A DNA stretch of 64,000 nt from Emiliania huxleyi CCMP1516 (taxonomy: Eukaryota > Haptophyta > Isochrysidales > Noelaerhabdaceae): the NCBI RefSeq assembly GCF_000372725.1, contig NW_005198966.1, forward strand, positions 1,045,338-1,109,337, in the 5' to 3' direction. Shown here in pieces: positions 19,426 through 28,866 of this stretch (position 1 is the first letter of the stretch; every line of letters begins with the position of its first letter). The position numbers and the translations under genes are program-made. The notes below the pieces were generated by a model. It was not told where the DNA came from, did no database searches, and was given only the letters and a program-made list of their open reading frames with translations.

Positions 19426-21603
19426 ATGGGTGCGGCCTGTTCACGAGAGCCTGGTGCCAGCGGCGCCACCGTGAACCCGACCGTCGCTGCTACGTATGAG
19501 AAGGACGCTCCCTCGCTCAAGAAGGTCGACGAGACCACGCCTGCCACCGACGAGGCTGCGGGCGACGAGGTCGCCAAGACGGAGGCCGTCGAGGCCTTCT
19601 CAGAGTGGGTCAAGACCATCACGCCTCGCCGCACGGACGACATCGCCGCGGAGAACGTTCACGGCCACGACGCCACCGATGCCGAGCCTGCAGCGGAGGC
19701 GCCTCTGGTGGAGGAGGAGGTGGAGGCGGAGATTACCGCGGCGGAGGCGGAGGAGCCGGCCGCAGAGAGAGAGCCTGTGGCAGAGGAAGAGTATGCGGCG
19801 GAAGAGGAGCCTGTGGCACCGATGGAAGAGCCCGCTGAGTCGCCAGAGGGCGCCGTCGACACCGCAGTCGAGCACAAGACAGGCGGCGACGGCGACGGCG
19901 TGGCGGCGGCGGAGGCGCCAGAGGAGGCACTTGCCGAGGGCGGCTACGCTTCGCCGCGCAAGGCGGCAGGCGAGGAGGCGGAGGTGGCGCAGCAAGTCGA
20001 GGCGCAACAGGAGTCGAACGAGACGAGCGTCGAGGAGGAGGCGCCCGCCGCTGACATGATTGAGACCGAGCAGGACTGCCCGCGCGAACGATGCGCTGCC
20101 GGGGAGGTGGCGGCGACGGCGTCGGCTGGCCCAAACACCTGGGATGAGGCCGTCGAGGTCGAGTCCCCCCGCGATGAGGATCTCGCTGCCATCATCGCTC
20201 AAGCCGAGCAGGAGGCGACGGCGATGGTCTCCCCTCGCCAGGAGGTGGTTGCCGAGGAGACTGTTGCGGCGGATGCGGCGGCCGAGAAGGCGGTGACCGA
20301 GGAGACGGCGAAGGCGGAGATGGAGGAGGTGCCGGGGGGCGCGGCCGACACCGCCATCGACTCGCTCGAGGAGAAGGCCGGCGAGGATGTCGACTGCGAC
20401 GGCGAGGGCCCGCCGGCGGCGGAGGAGTGGTCGGCGGAGGGCGCTGGCGAGGCGGCGGCGGCGGAGGAAGAGGAGGAGACGGCGGCGGAGTCGGCGATGA
20501 CGGAGGAGGAGGCGCCGGCGGTGCCGGAGAAGAAGACGTCATACCTGGGCAGGGTGGCGGCCATCCTCTCGCCGCGCAAGAAGGCGGCCTCCGCTTCATT
20601 CGCCGACGCGCCTGTGGCCTACGACGACGCGGCCGAGCCGGCGGAGGCGGAGGCGGAGCCGGTGGCAGAGACGGCCGAGCCGGTGGCAGCGGAGGTCGAG
20701 ACGGTGGCAGAGGAGGCCGAGCCAGTGGCAGAGACGGCCGAGACGGTGGCAGAGAAGGCGGAGACGGTGGCAGAGACGGCCGAGCCGGTGGCAGAGGAGG
20801 CCGAGACGGTGGCAGAGGAGGCCGAGACGGTGCCGGGACAGGCGGAGGAGGGGGAGGAGACTGTCGACGAGGCGGATGATGCAGAGGTCCCCGCGGAGGC
20901 GGAGGCGGTGGAGTCGATGGGAGCTGCGGTTGTGGAGGACGCGGCGGAGGGCGCTATGGAGGCGGTGGCGTCGGTGGCGTACGTCATTGAGCCCAAGGGC
21001 ACCGAGGAGACGGCGGCGCCTCGCCTGCCACAACCGCCGGCCTTCTCCTCGAGCGAGTCGATGGCGCCGCCGGGGGCTGCGGCAGACGAGGCTCCCAAGG
21101 AGGCGGAAGAGGAGACGCGGGCATCGGTGTTTGAGGCGGAGGAGGTCGAGGCGGCGAAGCGCAAATCGTCGCTGGACCGCGAGCTCGCCACGCTCGCCGC
21201 CGACGCAAAGGTGTACGCGGACGCCGCCTGGCAGCGCGCCTCTATGCGCTCGTCTCGCCGCTCCTCCGCCCGCCACTCGGCCCGCCACTCCGCCCGCCAC
21301 TCCGCCCGCCACTCCGCCTGCTACACCGACGAGACGAGCGAGGCATCCGAGGATGAGGCGAGCGTGGAGCCCCTCCCGCAGCCCCTGAGCAAGATCCCAA
21401 GCGGCGTGGAGGCGGTGGCGGAGGAGGAGGGAGCCGTGGCTCAGGGCGCAGAAGTGCTGCCCGAAGGGGGAGCTGTCAACGAGGGAGAGCCCTCCTTGAT
21501 CCGTCGCTTCACGAGCTGGCTCTCGCCCGGCCTCCGCTGCGTCCCGAGCCAGGACACGCCCCGCCCCGCCCCGCCGACCATTCCACGCCTGAGCCTCGCC
21601 TAG
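19426..21603 (+). CDS. N-acylated, acidic Ala/Glu repeat protein
   Basis: About 725 residues from the ATG at 19426. The start MGAACSREPG fits an N-myristoylation site with an adjacent palmitoylatable cysteine, so membrane attachment is likely; the upstream ATG at 19357 would mask it. The body is strongly acidic, rich in Glu, Ala and Val, and contains a run of degenerate 7-residue units of the type A-E-T/P-V-A-E-E/T (about residues 410-475). Later there is a histidine/serine/arginine run (ARHSARHSARHSA). Two short SPRKKA-like basic motifs precede possible Ser/Pro phosphosites. No catalytic domain is visible. Such sequences are usually intrinsically disordered scaffolds. It appears to have a single exon. 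Confidence 0.65.
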   Translation: MGAACSREPGASGATVNPTVAATYEKDAPSLKKVDETTPATDEAAGDEVAKTEAVEAFSEWVKTITPRRTDDIAAENVHGHDATDAEPAAEAPLVEEEVEAEITAAEAEEPAAEREPVAEEEYAAEEEPVAPMEEPAESPEGAVDTAVEHKTGGDGDGVAAAEAPEEALAEGGYASPRKAAGEEAEVAQQVEAQQESNETSVEEEAPAADMIETEQDCPRERCAAGEVAATASAGPNTWDEAVEVESPRDEDLAAIIAQAEQEATAMVSPRQEVVAEETVAADAAAEKAVTEETAKAEMEEVPGGAADTAIDSLEEKAGEDVDCDGEGPPAAEEWSAEGAGEAAAAEEEEETAAESAMTEEEAPAVPEKKTSYLGRVAAILSPRKKAASASFADAPVAYDDAAEPAEAEAEPVAETAEPVAAEVETVAEEAEPVAETAETVAEKAETVAETAEPVAEEAETVAEEAETVPGQAEEGEETVDEADDAEVPAEAEAVESMGAAVVEDAAEGAMEAVASVAYVIEPKGTEETAAPRLPQPPAFSSSESMAPPGAAADEAPKEAEEETRASVFEAEEVEAAKRKSSLDRELATLAADAKVYADAAWQRASMRSSRRSSARHSARHSARHSARHSACYTDETSEASEDEASVEPLPQPLSKIPSGVEAVAEEEGAVAQGAEVLPEGGAVNEGEPSLIRRFTSWLSPGLRCVPSQDTPRPAPPTIPRLSLA

Positions 21604-22132
21604 GCCAGCGCAGTCTGGGGCGGCGCAGGCAAGGCCCGCACGTCAACATTCGAGAGAGAGTTAGAGATTAATTGACGAGAGGAGGAGTGGAAGAGATGGG
21701 GGAGGGCACTCGCCGTGGCACATGTCGATAGACCGATAGAGAGCAACGCACGCCGTATAGAGAGCAACGCACGAGTGGCGGAGAGTGACGACACGAGATA
21801 CTTGAGTCGGTACATGCATGTTTGCATCTCCTGGTAGAGGTGTCCTTTTTATGTATTTATTGTGCAGCTGTGGGGCGCACCGGCACCGCCGGCGACGGCG
21901 CACCGCCGGCCGCCGGGCTTTCTCTCGCCTCTCGGTCGTGTGTGTCGTATCTCTGTGGCGAGATAGTGCCGTACATTCTTTCACAAGAGACTCAACTAGA
22001 GCCGTGCGCGTAGGTACTAGCGTTGGTCGCGTCGAACAATACCACGTATGCCTTGCCATCAAACGTACTACCACAGGCTAATAGCCCATCTCACACACGA
22101 CTCGACTTCACGCGCGCGTACATTCGTACATA
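21604..22132. other. Convergent intergenic region
   Basis: The region lies between two convergent genes. A short direct repeat (gtatagagagcaacgcacg / gatagagagcaacgcacg) lies near 21733-21773, and a GCCGGCG-rich palindromic stretch at about 21887-21920. No gene is seen. Confidence 0.5.
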
Positions 22133-24643
22133 TCAAGAAACACCGGCCACAACTGTCTCTGCGACCGCCTCGTCGAGCGCGGCTGCGAGGTACCGCCTCT
22201 GCAGCTCCGCCGTTGAGCCCTTCGCGGCGTGCAGCTGGTCCCACTCAAAGTACGGGATCGACACCAGCCTCCACCCAAAGCTGCGCAGCTGCCGCCGCTT
22301 GAGCAGCGTCGCGCTCGAGGGCGCGCCTACTCGTGGAGGCGGAGCGTGAGGGCGAGAGACTGGGGGCGCGCAAACACCGCGCACACAGAGCAGCGCACGG
22401 TGCTGCGCCGCACTCGCCGTCGCGCTCGCGGCCGCGTAGTGCGATGGCCCGTCCACCTCGACCGCCACGCGAGCGCCCCGCCTACAGCGTGCGTGCCGTG
22501 GACGCGTCACTGCGACGTGGTGCGCCGTCAGGGTCGTGTGCGGCGGTGCGGCGCGGCGCCACTCGACGAGGTAGTCGAGGCTGTACCCCTCGGGGATGGT
22601 CACCTCCTCGCGCGGGCGAGAGCCGACGAGGCGGAAGAGCGCGGCGCCGACGTGCCTCTGCAGGCGCGAGGGGCGGCCCTGCTGCGCCGTGAACTCGGCG
22701 TGGCACCGCCTGCGCAAGCCCTCGCTCGGCATGCCCTCTGTTTGGCCGCACTCGAGCGAATGCCACAAGCACCACACGTGGAGCTGCGTCAGCTCCTCGC
22801 GCCGGAAGAGGTCCGCGGCGGCATCACACCGACGCCCAAACTCGAGACCAAACAGCTCCGCCTCCCCTCCGCTGGTGGAGCGCGAGGGCTCGCCGACCGT
22901 CGCAAAGGCCCACGCGAGGTTGGCGAGGCCCTGCGGCGCAAACTCGGCGAGCCGCGGCGCCGCCTCGTCGGCGATCGCCTCGAAGAGGGCCGGCGCAGGC
23001 CGCCCGGCCGTCGCAAACGCCCACGCGATGGTCGAGATGGCTTGTGGCGAAAAGCGGCGCAGCCGCGGCGCCGCCTCGGCCGCGATCGCGTCGAAGAGGT
23101 CGGGCTGCGCGTGCTGCAGCGTCGCGTACGACCACGCGAGGGTGGCGACGCCCTGTCCACTAAAGGCATCCAGCCGCCGCGCCGCCTCCTCGGCGAGCGC
23201 GTCCAGGAGGGACGGCGACGGCAGCCGCACACGCGCAAACGCCCAGCATAGGTTGGCGAGTTCCTGCGGCTTGAAGCGGCCCAGCCGCCTCTGCGCCGCG
23301 GCGCCGAGCGCGTCGAGGAGGAGGTGCGTCTCTGCCAGGGGGTGGCTCGCGGTGGCGAAGGACCACGCGATGTTGGAGACGGCCTGCGGAGACAGGTCGC
23401 GCGCGCGGGAGGCGGCCATGGACGCGAGGGCAGAGTAGAGCGAGGGCGACGCGTGCCGCGCGGTCGCGTACGCCCAAGCGAGGTTGGCGATGGCCTGACC
23501 CGAGCACTCGCGCGCGCGGGGCGTCGCCGCCTCGGCCAGCGCGTCAAACATCGCGGGCGCCGCGTGGCCGGCGGAGGCGAAGGCCCACGCCGTCATCGAC
23601 ATGTCGGGCACGCTGAACGCGGACGCGCGCCGCGCGACCTCCTCGCCGAGCGCCTCGAAGAGCGCGCGCGGCGCGAGGCCTATCTTTGCGCACGCCCAAG
23701 CGAGGTTGGCGAGCTCGCGCGTCTTGAAGGTCGCGAGGCGCGACGGCGACTCGGCGGCGAGAGCGGCAAACAGGCGCCGCTGCGCGCTCCCTCTCGCTCC
23801 CGAAGTTGCAAAGGCCCACGCCAGGTTGGCGAGGCCCTGCGGCGCAAACTCGGCGAGCCGCGGCGCCGCCTCGTCGGCGATCGCCTCGAAGAGGGCCGGC
23901 GCAGGCCGCCCGGCCGTCGCAAACGCCCACGCCACCATCGAGACGCCCTGCGGGGAGAGCTCCTTCAGCCGCCCGGCAGACAGCTCCGCCGCACTCGCGT
24001 CAAAGAGCGAGGCCGCCTCGGCGCCCGCCGCAGCAAAGGCCCAGAGCAGCTGCCCGAGCGCAAAGGAGGGGAAGTCGGACAGCCTCGGCTCGGAGGCGGC
24101 GGCGAGGCGGTCAAAGAGCGCCGGCTCCGGCCGCCCCGCCGTCGCGAACGCCCACGCCGTGTTGGCAAGGCCCTGGCAGTTGAAGTCGCGGGCACTGGCG
24201 GCCGCGGCGGTGCCGAGTTTGGACCAGAGCGCCTCGTAGGGTCCGCCCTCGAGTCTGAGCTTGGCGGCAGCGTGCGCCGTCGCAGAGACGCCCCAGGGAC
24301 CCCAGTCGTCGAGCGCCGCCGCCGTCTGCCTGGCCAGCGGCGCGAGGAGCGCGGGGTCCTGCAGCAGCCGCCGCCGGTCGGCGTTCTTGGCGATCCGGCC
24401 AAGCCTCGACCAGCACGTGGAGAGGTTGATGTCATCGAGCGCGTCACCGTGCGCAGCGTGCAGCTGCAGAATGCCGTCCACCGTCGATGCGTTTGCGATG
24501 CGGCCATTGAGCTGCCGTGGCGTCAGAGGCCGAGGTGCGCACAAGACGAGGGCCTGCCGACTGAGACCTCGCCGCCCGCGCCCGTCGTACCGACGAGGGC
24601 CCGCCAGCGAGTAGGCCAAGGCTAGGAGAGTCAGCGGGAGCAT
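22133..24643 (-). CDS. Octotricopeptide-like (OPR) protein with RAP domain, organelle RNA factor
   Basis: About 836 residues. A hydrophobic leader (MLPLTLLALAYSLAG) could be a plastid bipartite or secretory signal. From about residue 140 to 560 there are roughly a dozen 36-38-residue repeats with the pattern ANLAWAFATAGRPAPALFEA, ending in a P-Q-G/A-x-x-N/S motif. This is the OPR / FASTK-like helical repeat that binds RNA sequence-specifically. The C-terminus has a RAP domain: VAVEVDGPSHY, then TLLKRRQLRSFGW and IPYFEW. An 111-bp in-frame insertion (about 22318-22428) splits the RAP motif between SHY and TLLKRR. Homologues act in chloroplast or mitochondrial mRNA stability and translation. 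Two repeats are near-identical at DNA level (22902-23027 and 23808-23933). Confidence 0.85.
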   Translation of the reverse strand: MLPLTLLALAYSLAGPRRYDGRGRRGLSRQALVLCAPRPLTPRQLNGRIANASTVDGILQLHAAHGDALDDINLSTCWSRLGRIAKNADRRRLLQDPALLAPLARQTAAALDDWGPWGVSATAHAAAKLRLEGGPYEALWSKLGTAAAASARDFNCQGLANTAWAFATAGRPEPALFDRLAAASEPRLSDFPSFALGQLLWAFAAAGAEAASLFDASAAELSAGRLKELSPQGVSMVAWAFATAGRPAPALFEAIADEAAPRLAEFAPQGLANLAWAFATSGARGSAQRRLFAALAAESPSRLATFKTRELANLAWACAKIGLAPRALFEALGEEVARRASAFSVPDMSMTAWAFASAGHAAPAMFDALAEAATPRARECSGQAIANLAWAYATARHASPSLYSALASMAASRARDLSPQAVSNIAWSFATASHPLAETHLLLDALGAAAQRRLGRFKPQELANLCWAFARVRLPSPSLLDALAEEAARRLDAFSGQGVATLAWSYATLQHAQPDLFDAIAAEAAPRLRRFSPQAISTIAWAFATAGRPAPALFEAIADEAAPRLAEFAPQGLANLAWAFATVGEPSRSTSGGEAELFGLEFGRRCDAAADLFRREELTQLHVWCLWHSLECGQTEGMPSEGLRRRCHAEFTAQQGRPSRLQRHVGAALFRLVGSRPREEVTIPEGYSLDYLVEWRRAAPPHTTLTAHHVAVTRPRHARCRRGARVAVEVDGPSHYAAASATASAAQHRALLCVRGVCAPPVSRPHAPPPRVGAPSSATLLKRRQLRSFGWRLVSIPYFEWDQLHAAKGSTAELQRRYLAAALDEAVAETVVAGVS

Positions 24644-24787
24644 CGCAGGAGGACTATATCGGTGCACTCACCACATAGGTTCACCGCGCGCCTGCGCCCG
24701 GGGCGACACATCAAAGAAGAAATCAGGTCGCACCTTTCATTCTTTGTTGCCTTTGGTCTCCACGATTAATTGTTTGACGTGACTTCT

Positions 24788-25302
24788 TCACACAAAAACA
24801 GGGCGCAGACTGGCGCGGACTGGCACACACACCGGCACACAGTGAATAAGAGTTGGCACTGCGAGCTGGGGATAGGACCGCCGCAAGCGTCCTCCCATCC
24901 CTCCCTTGAGGTCGGCGATCGAGGTGCCACTCTGGACGTCGAGCACGTTGTACGTTGTGTGCCTCAGCCTGGCCAGATCCGAGTTTGCGTCGAGGAGGAA
25001 GAAGCGGGTGTCGTTGATGCGGAGATGCCACTTCTCCGGGATCCGCACCTGCCTCGCCGAGGGCCCATATTGCGCCGCGGTCGGGACGCGCCCGTGGTCG
25101 ATCCGCTGCTGCAGTGAGCAGGCAGTGAGACGACCGAGCCCTCCTCGATATGCGCATCGGTGCACCGTGTGGTTCGCGGCGAGCCCAGAGAGCGGGAGCC
25201 GCTGGAGCGGGACTCTGCCGGCGGCGCGCCGCAGCGCGCCTGCTTGCCGGCGTCGTCGAGGTTCTCGTCATCGGCGATCGCAGCACGCGCCGCCTTGGCC
25301 AC
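24788..25302 (-). CDS. Possible small two-exon gene, unidentified
   Basis: One minus frame from 25302 reads MAKAARAAIADDENLDDAGK and so on to DAHIEEG. Another from about 25110 has good protein character (RIPEKWHLRINDTRFFLLDA, RLRHTTYNVLDVQSG). A very short intron ending CTGCAG at about 25116 could connect them; a length of 2 mod 3 is required, and a 26-nt gap would satisfy it. I recognise no family. The region could instead be the remnant of a gene. Confidence 0.3.
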
Positions 25303-26980
25303 GGCGGCATCGTTGATCGTTCTGCTGCGGCCCGCTCGGCCGTGTCTGCCCGACGACCGATCCAGCAGTCGTCTGCGACATGGCAGTGGCCCCGGGTCAT
25401 GTGCAGCTGGTCCCGAGCGGCTCAGGTCCCAGATCGAATCTCGGACCCACAGATTCTAGATTCCTTTAGATTCCCTGGATTCCCGCAACAACGATCTCTT
25501 AGCGGCGGCAAACAGAGGCGCAACTCTGCCAGCAGCGAGGAGGCTCCTGCTGCTCAGCTACCGAGGCCTGGTGGCGTCGGCTGCTGCGTGGAGAAGACAG
25601 CAGCACTGTCCGACCTCAAAACATGCACAACAAGCGGGATTTGTGACTCTGTCCTCCATTCTTCAGTCGCTCTGCTGGACGCGCTCGCTTTGTCGCGAGG
25701 GTCACCTGTGCAAGCCGTGTGGACGCCCAGAATAGCCTCCCCTGGCTTAGCTAGAGTGAGAGATATTGTGCACATGGTCAGCCTCTACAATATATACGCT
25801 GACACTTTACCTCCCAGAGCTCGTCTCGGTCCGCCACGGCCATCCTCAGCCTCCGGAGGGCCCCCGGCCGCGGCGCGGTGCGGCGGCGTCACAAATCCGA
25901 CGTCAGTTCACCGGGACGCGATCGGGCGATCTGAAGTCCAACTAGGCGTATGGATTGCCCGCCCAGGGCTATCACCTGGACCCCTCAATGGACGCCTGCG
26001 GTGCCGCCCCCACGAGGTGTTGTTCACACCTGTCCAACCCCATTCGTGCATCAGGAACGCGCTGTGTGTGGCTGGCAGCAAACTCAAATGACGACGGGTT
26101 GCAGCCTCGTAGCTCAACGGTAACATTGTGCATGAGGAAGGCTGATAGAAGTAGCACCAGCCACACAACCAACAGCTTCTGGAGAGTATGCGGAGCGCAA
26201 GCAGCCGGTGATCAAAGGCGTGTGTTGCTGTCGGTGGCAGATTGCCAGAGGGACGGGGACGGCGCTTCGGTGCGTGGCTTCGTCACAATTTTCCACCGCT
26301 CAACTTGGAGGCAGTGTGTCTAGTAGCGTGCTACACCTATGACGGCGGACCTCAATGGGGCGCCGACGTGCGACGACCGTCTGGGATCGAAAGACGAAAC
26401 CGCGTCCTCCAGGAGCTCGTGCAGAGCGCGCTCCGGAGCTCTGTGGCGGAAAATTTAAAGGGAACGTGGTGGCTTCCCACCGCCTCTGTATGTGCCCAAT
26501 AAAGTGCTAACACGACCCTCGGGCAGCAGGGGGTATGTGGCGAGCGCACGGAGGCACAGTTAGGCCGCCGTGATATCGCCCTTCCGCGGGCACCCCGTTT
26601 CGGTACAGCCGTTTAGGGGTTAAGACAGCATTGTAGATCCCTGGGCGAGGGTGGTGGAGAGGCCGGTCCGTCGGCGCCAAACCACCTCCCACCGAGGCGG
26701 GCAGGTTCCACGCGTTCCCGGACTGCCCCATTGGAGGTAGGCCGCTCGTCTAGCCAATCAGCCTTAAGCGAGCGGCCTGGCCGTTGGAATGGCCGAGTTT
26801 GGTGTGGACTTGCGTCCTCGCACCGTTCGTGGTTACAAGCAGCGTTATGAATGAACACGTTATCATCCACGACACACGTTCGTCGGGAGGGGGGAGGTCT
26901 GTGACCTACCTAGTTGTCCGGCATGCGAGGGCATGCTCGGCCGTTCGGAGTCCCCCCTTTTCATGTCACCATTCTCTCGG
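25303..26980. other. Gene-poor stretch
   Basis: No frame has convincing coding features. The GC content drops in places and short ORFs overlap on both strands without family features. It contains one copy of a dispersed repeat at 26617-26680. Confidence 0.4.
26617..26680 (-). repeat. Dispersed repeat, copy A
   Basis: About 60 bp including gtagatccctgggcgagggt and ggtggagag match the reverse complement of 51296-51350 almost perfectly. The sequences outside the block diverge. Confidence 0.7.
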
Positions 26981-27685
26981 TTAGCGTCTGAACTTGACGG
27001 GTGGCTTCCGGGGCGATTCCTGCCTCCGCTTGCGTTGGTGCTGTCGCTGGGCTTTCGGCACCGACCTCTCGTCCTCATCATGCTGCTGGCTCGTCCCCTC
27101 TCCCTGGCTCATCGAATCGCTACGTTCATGCTCGAACCGCTCTCTCCTCGGCGGCCGGGGTGCCTCTTCCTCTGGCTGCTCTTCCTCTACGTCCATCACT
27201 GTAAAGTCGTCATTTGTTTGGCTATCGTCATTCTGGAGGCCCCTCTTCGGATAGCCGCTCGCTCGGTCCTGGCTCTGTTTTGCGGTCGGGCATCTCTTCG
27301 TCGTCGCTCCCCGTGCCGTCGTCGCCGCCGGCTTGGCCGGTGGGGGGGTCCCTGGTTAGACCCCCGCGGTGTCCGAGAAGCAGCTCGAACCTCAGTCGGT
27401 CCATGAACTGTTGTGCCGCGCGGCGGTTGTGACGTCCTCGTCGCTTCTCGCAGTGTTACGGCTGCCCTGGCTGTTCTGGCTCCCCTCGCTCTCGGCCTCC
27501 AGGCTCTGCTGGCTGTACTGACTCTGGCTCCCCCCGCCCTCCGCCTCTTCCTCCGTTGCCACGTCGGGAAGCTCGAAGAACGCATCGTCGATAAATGCCA
27601 TCTCGTCGTCCGCCGAGGCGCTCTTGTCTCTCTCGTCGTCCCCCTCGTCGTCGCACGTCTCGCTCTCCGGCGGCTCGCTCTCCAT
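26981..27685 (-). CDS. Acidic protein split over shifting frames (decayed gene or spliced)
   Basis: Three adjacent minus-strand frames each have non-random, acidic, Ser/Gln/Glu-rich composition and lie end to end. They are 27685-27392 (starts MESEPPESETCDDEGDD), 27404-27228 (MDRLRFELLLGHRGG, then GSDDEEMPDRKTEPG) and about 27262-26981 (NDDSQTNDDFTVMDVEEEQ, ending RQESPRKPPVKFRR). The middle frame overlaps both others. Two frameshifts or two tiny introns would make one protein of about 230 residues. No domain is recognised. The highly arginine-rich long frame over the same DNA (27196-28125) is judged a shadow. GC content is below that of the neighbouring genes, which may mean a different origin. 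Confidence 0.3.
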
Positions 27686-28456
27686 CGAGTTCGTCGTCCC
27701 GTCTTCGGGCGCTGGATTGTGAACGGCCTTGTCGTGCTCGGCCGTGTTCCACGGCTCGACCCCGATCCCTGCGCCTCGCGCACCGCGTCGAGGGTCCGTT
27801 GTGACACTTGCCTCTCGCCGGGCCGTCTACGCTTTCGGAGGCGGCGGTACCAGTCGAGGGTGAAGCGGAGTCGAGGCCACAGCCGAGGAAGAGACATCAG
27901 AAACGACCGCAGAGGCAGTCTGGTAACGCCCGGAAGGCGAGCAAGGGACCGGGACGAGCCGAGGGCCCGCCCCGGCGGGAGGAAGAAGGGACTCGGGGAC
28001 CGGAGTCGGGCGGGCGCACATGAGGCGTATCTGGGTACGTGCGTGGAGTACAGTGTTGTGTGATCGTTAGCTCCGAGTAGAGGGGGCGTTCTGCAGTTAA
28101 GGGGAGACCCGGTACACGGAACCAACCCTCGGAGAACCGTGTTTACTTTATGGCCCTTTCCCTGCGAACGCGCACCCCCCAGGGCTAGGGCTCTCTTGCC
28201 CGTAACCCGATCCCGATCATCCGGCCCGCTGGGTGCGCTTCTTAGCTCCCCGGCCCTGGATGTGAGGCTGCCGACTGCACTTTAAGTGCTCCAAGTGCTC
28301 TCGCGCCCGTGCCGAAACCGCAGTAGGCTGAGGTGCCCGATCTGGTAGGCCTTTGTGCCTTTGAGCTTTGTGCTTTGAGGGCTTCGCGGGCCTCTCGGCA
28401 CCCCCTTATCGGCCCTCGGCTTGCGTGACTTTGGGGCGTCTCCTCGTTGCTGTAGA

Positions 28457-28618
28457 GTTTGTTGTAGAGATTTCACGTTGTAGAGAGCCTCTACATCGCT
28501 CTATACAACGCAGGCGCATCGTCACGCGCCTGATGTAGAGCTCTACAGCTCTACAGCGCTCCAGAGCGCTCTACATCTCTACAGCTCTACAGCGCTCTAC
28601 ACTCTACATCCTCTACAC
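28457..28618. repeat. CTCTACA/TGTAGAG heptamer array, palindromic
   Basis: The heptamer TGTAGAG and its complement CTCTACA occur about a dozen times in both orientations, often as gctctacagctctacagcgc. Fold-back structure is likely. It directly abuts copy 3 of the dispersed repeat. Confidence 0.8.
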
Positions 28619-28626
28619 CCTCCCTC

Positions 28627-28800
28627 AGCACATGGAGTGCGAGATACTCGGCTTTCAATCCCAAAGTGTCACTCCCCTTTCTCCCGGCCGCGGCGGGGCG
28701 CGCGCGGGGGCGGCGGGTGTGCGGGATGTCTGTGGGACCGAGAGCGATATGCCATGTCCGCCTTGCTTTGTTTGTTTCCGTTTCCTACATCGAAGGCTCG
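28627..28800 (+). repeat. Dispersed repeat family, copy 3
   Basis: This block matches 2076-2204 nearly base for base and continues to match 2335-2380 across the position where copy 1 carries an insertion. It ends 67 bp upstream of the DEAD-box start and so may supply promoter sequence. Confidence 0.8.
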
Positions 28801-28866
28801 CTCAAAAGAAAACTTTATGCGTGTCTTCATAGCGGCGTGAGAATTCTCAGCAAGCGGGCCGAGTTA

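Noticed and set aside
25150-26091. 313-residue plus-strand ORF
   Set aside because: No domain, irregular composition, overlaps equally long frames on the other strand.
26102-26150. tRNA-like 5' half (gtagctcaacggtaac)
   Set aside because: The D stem does not close and no anticodon or T arm follows.
27196-28125. 309-residue Arg-rich minus-strand ORF
   Set aside because: Composition is that of an off-frame translation of acidic coding sequence, and the alternative frames have better protein character.
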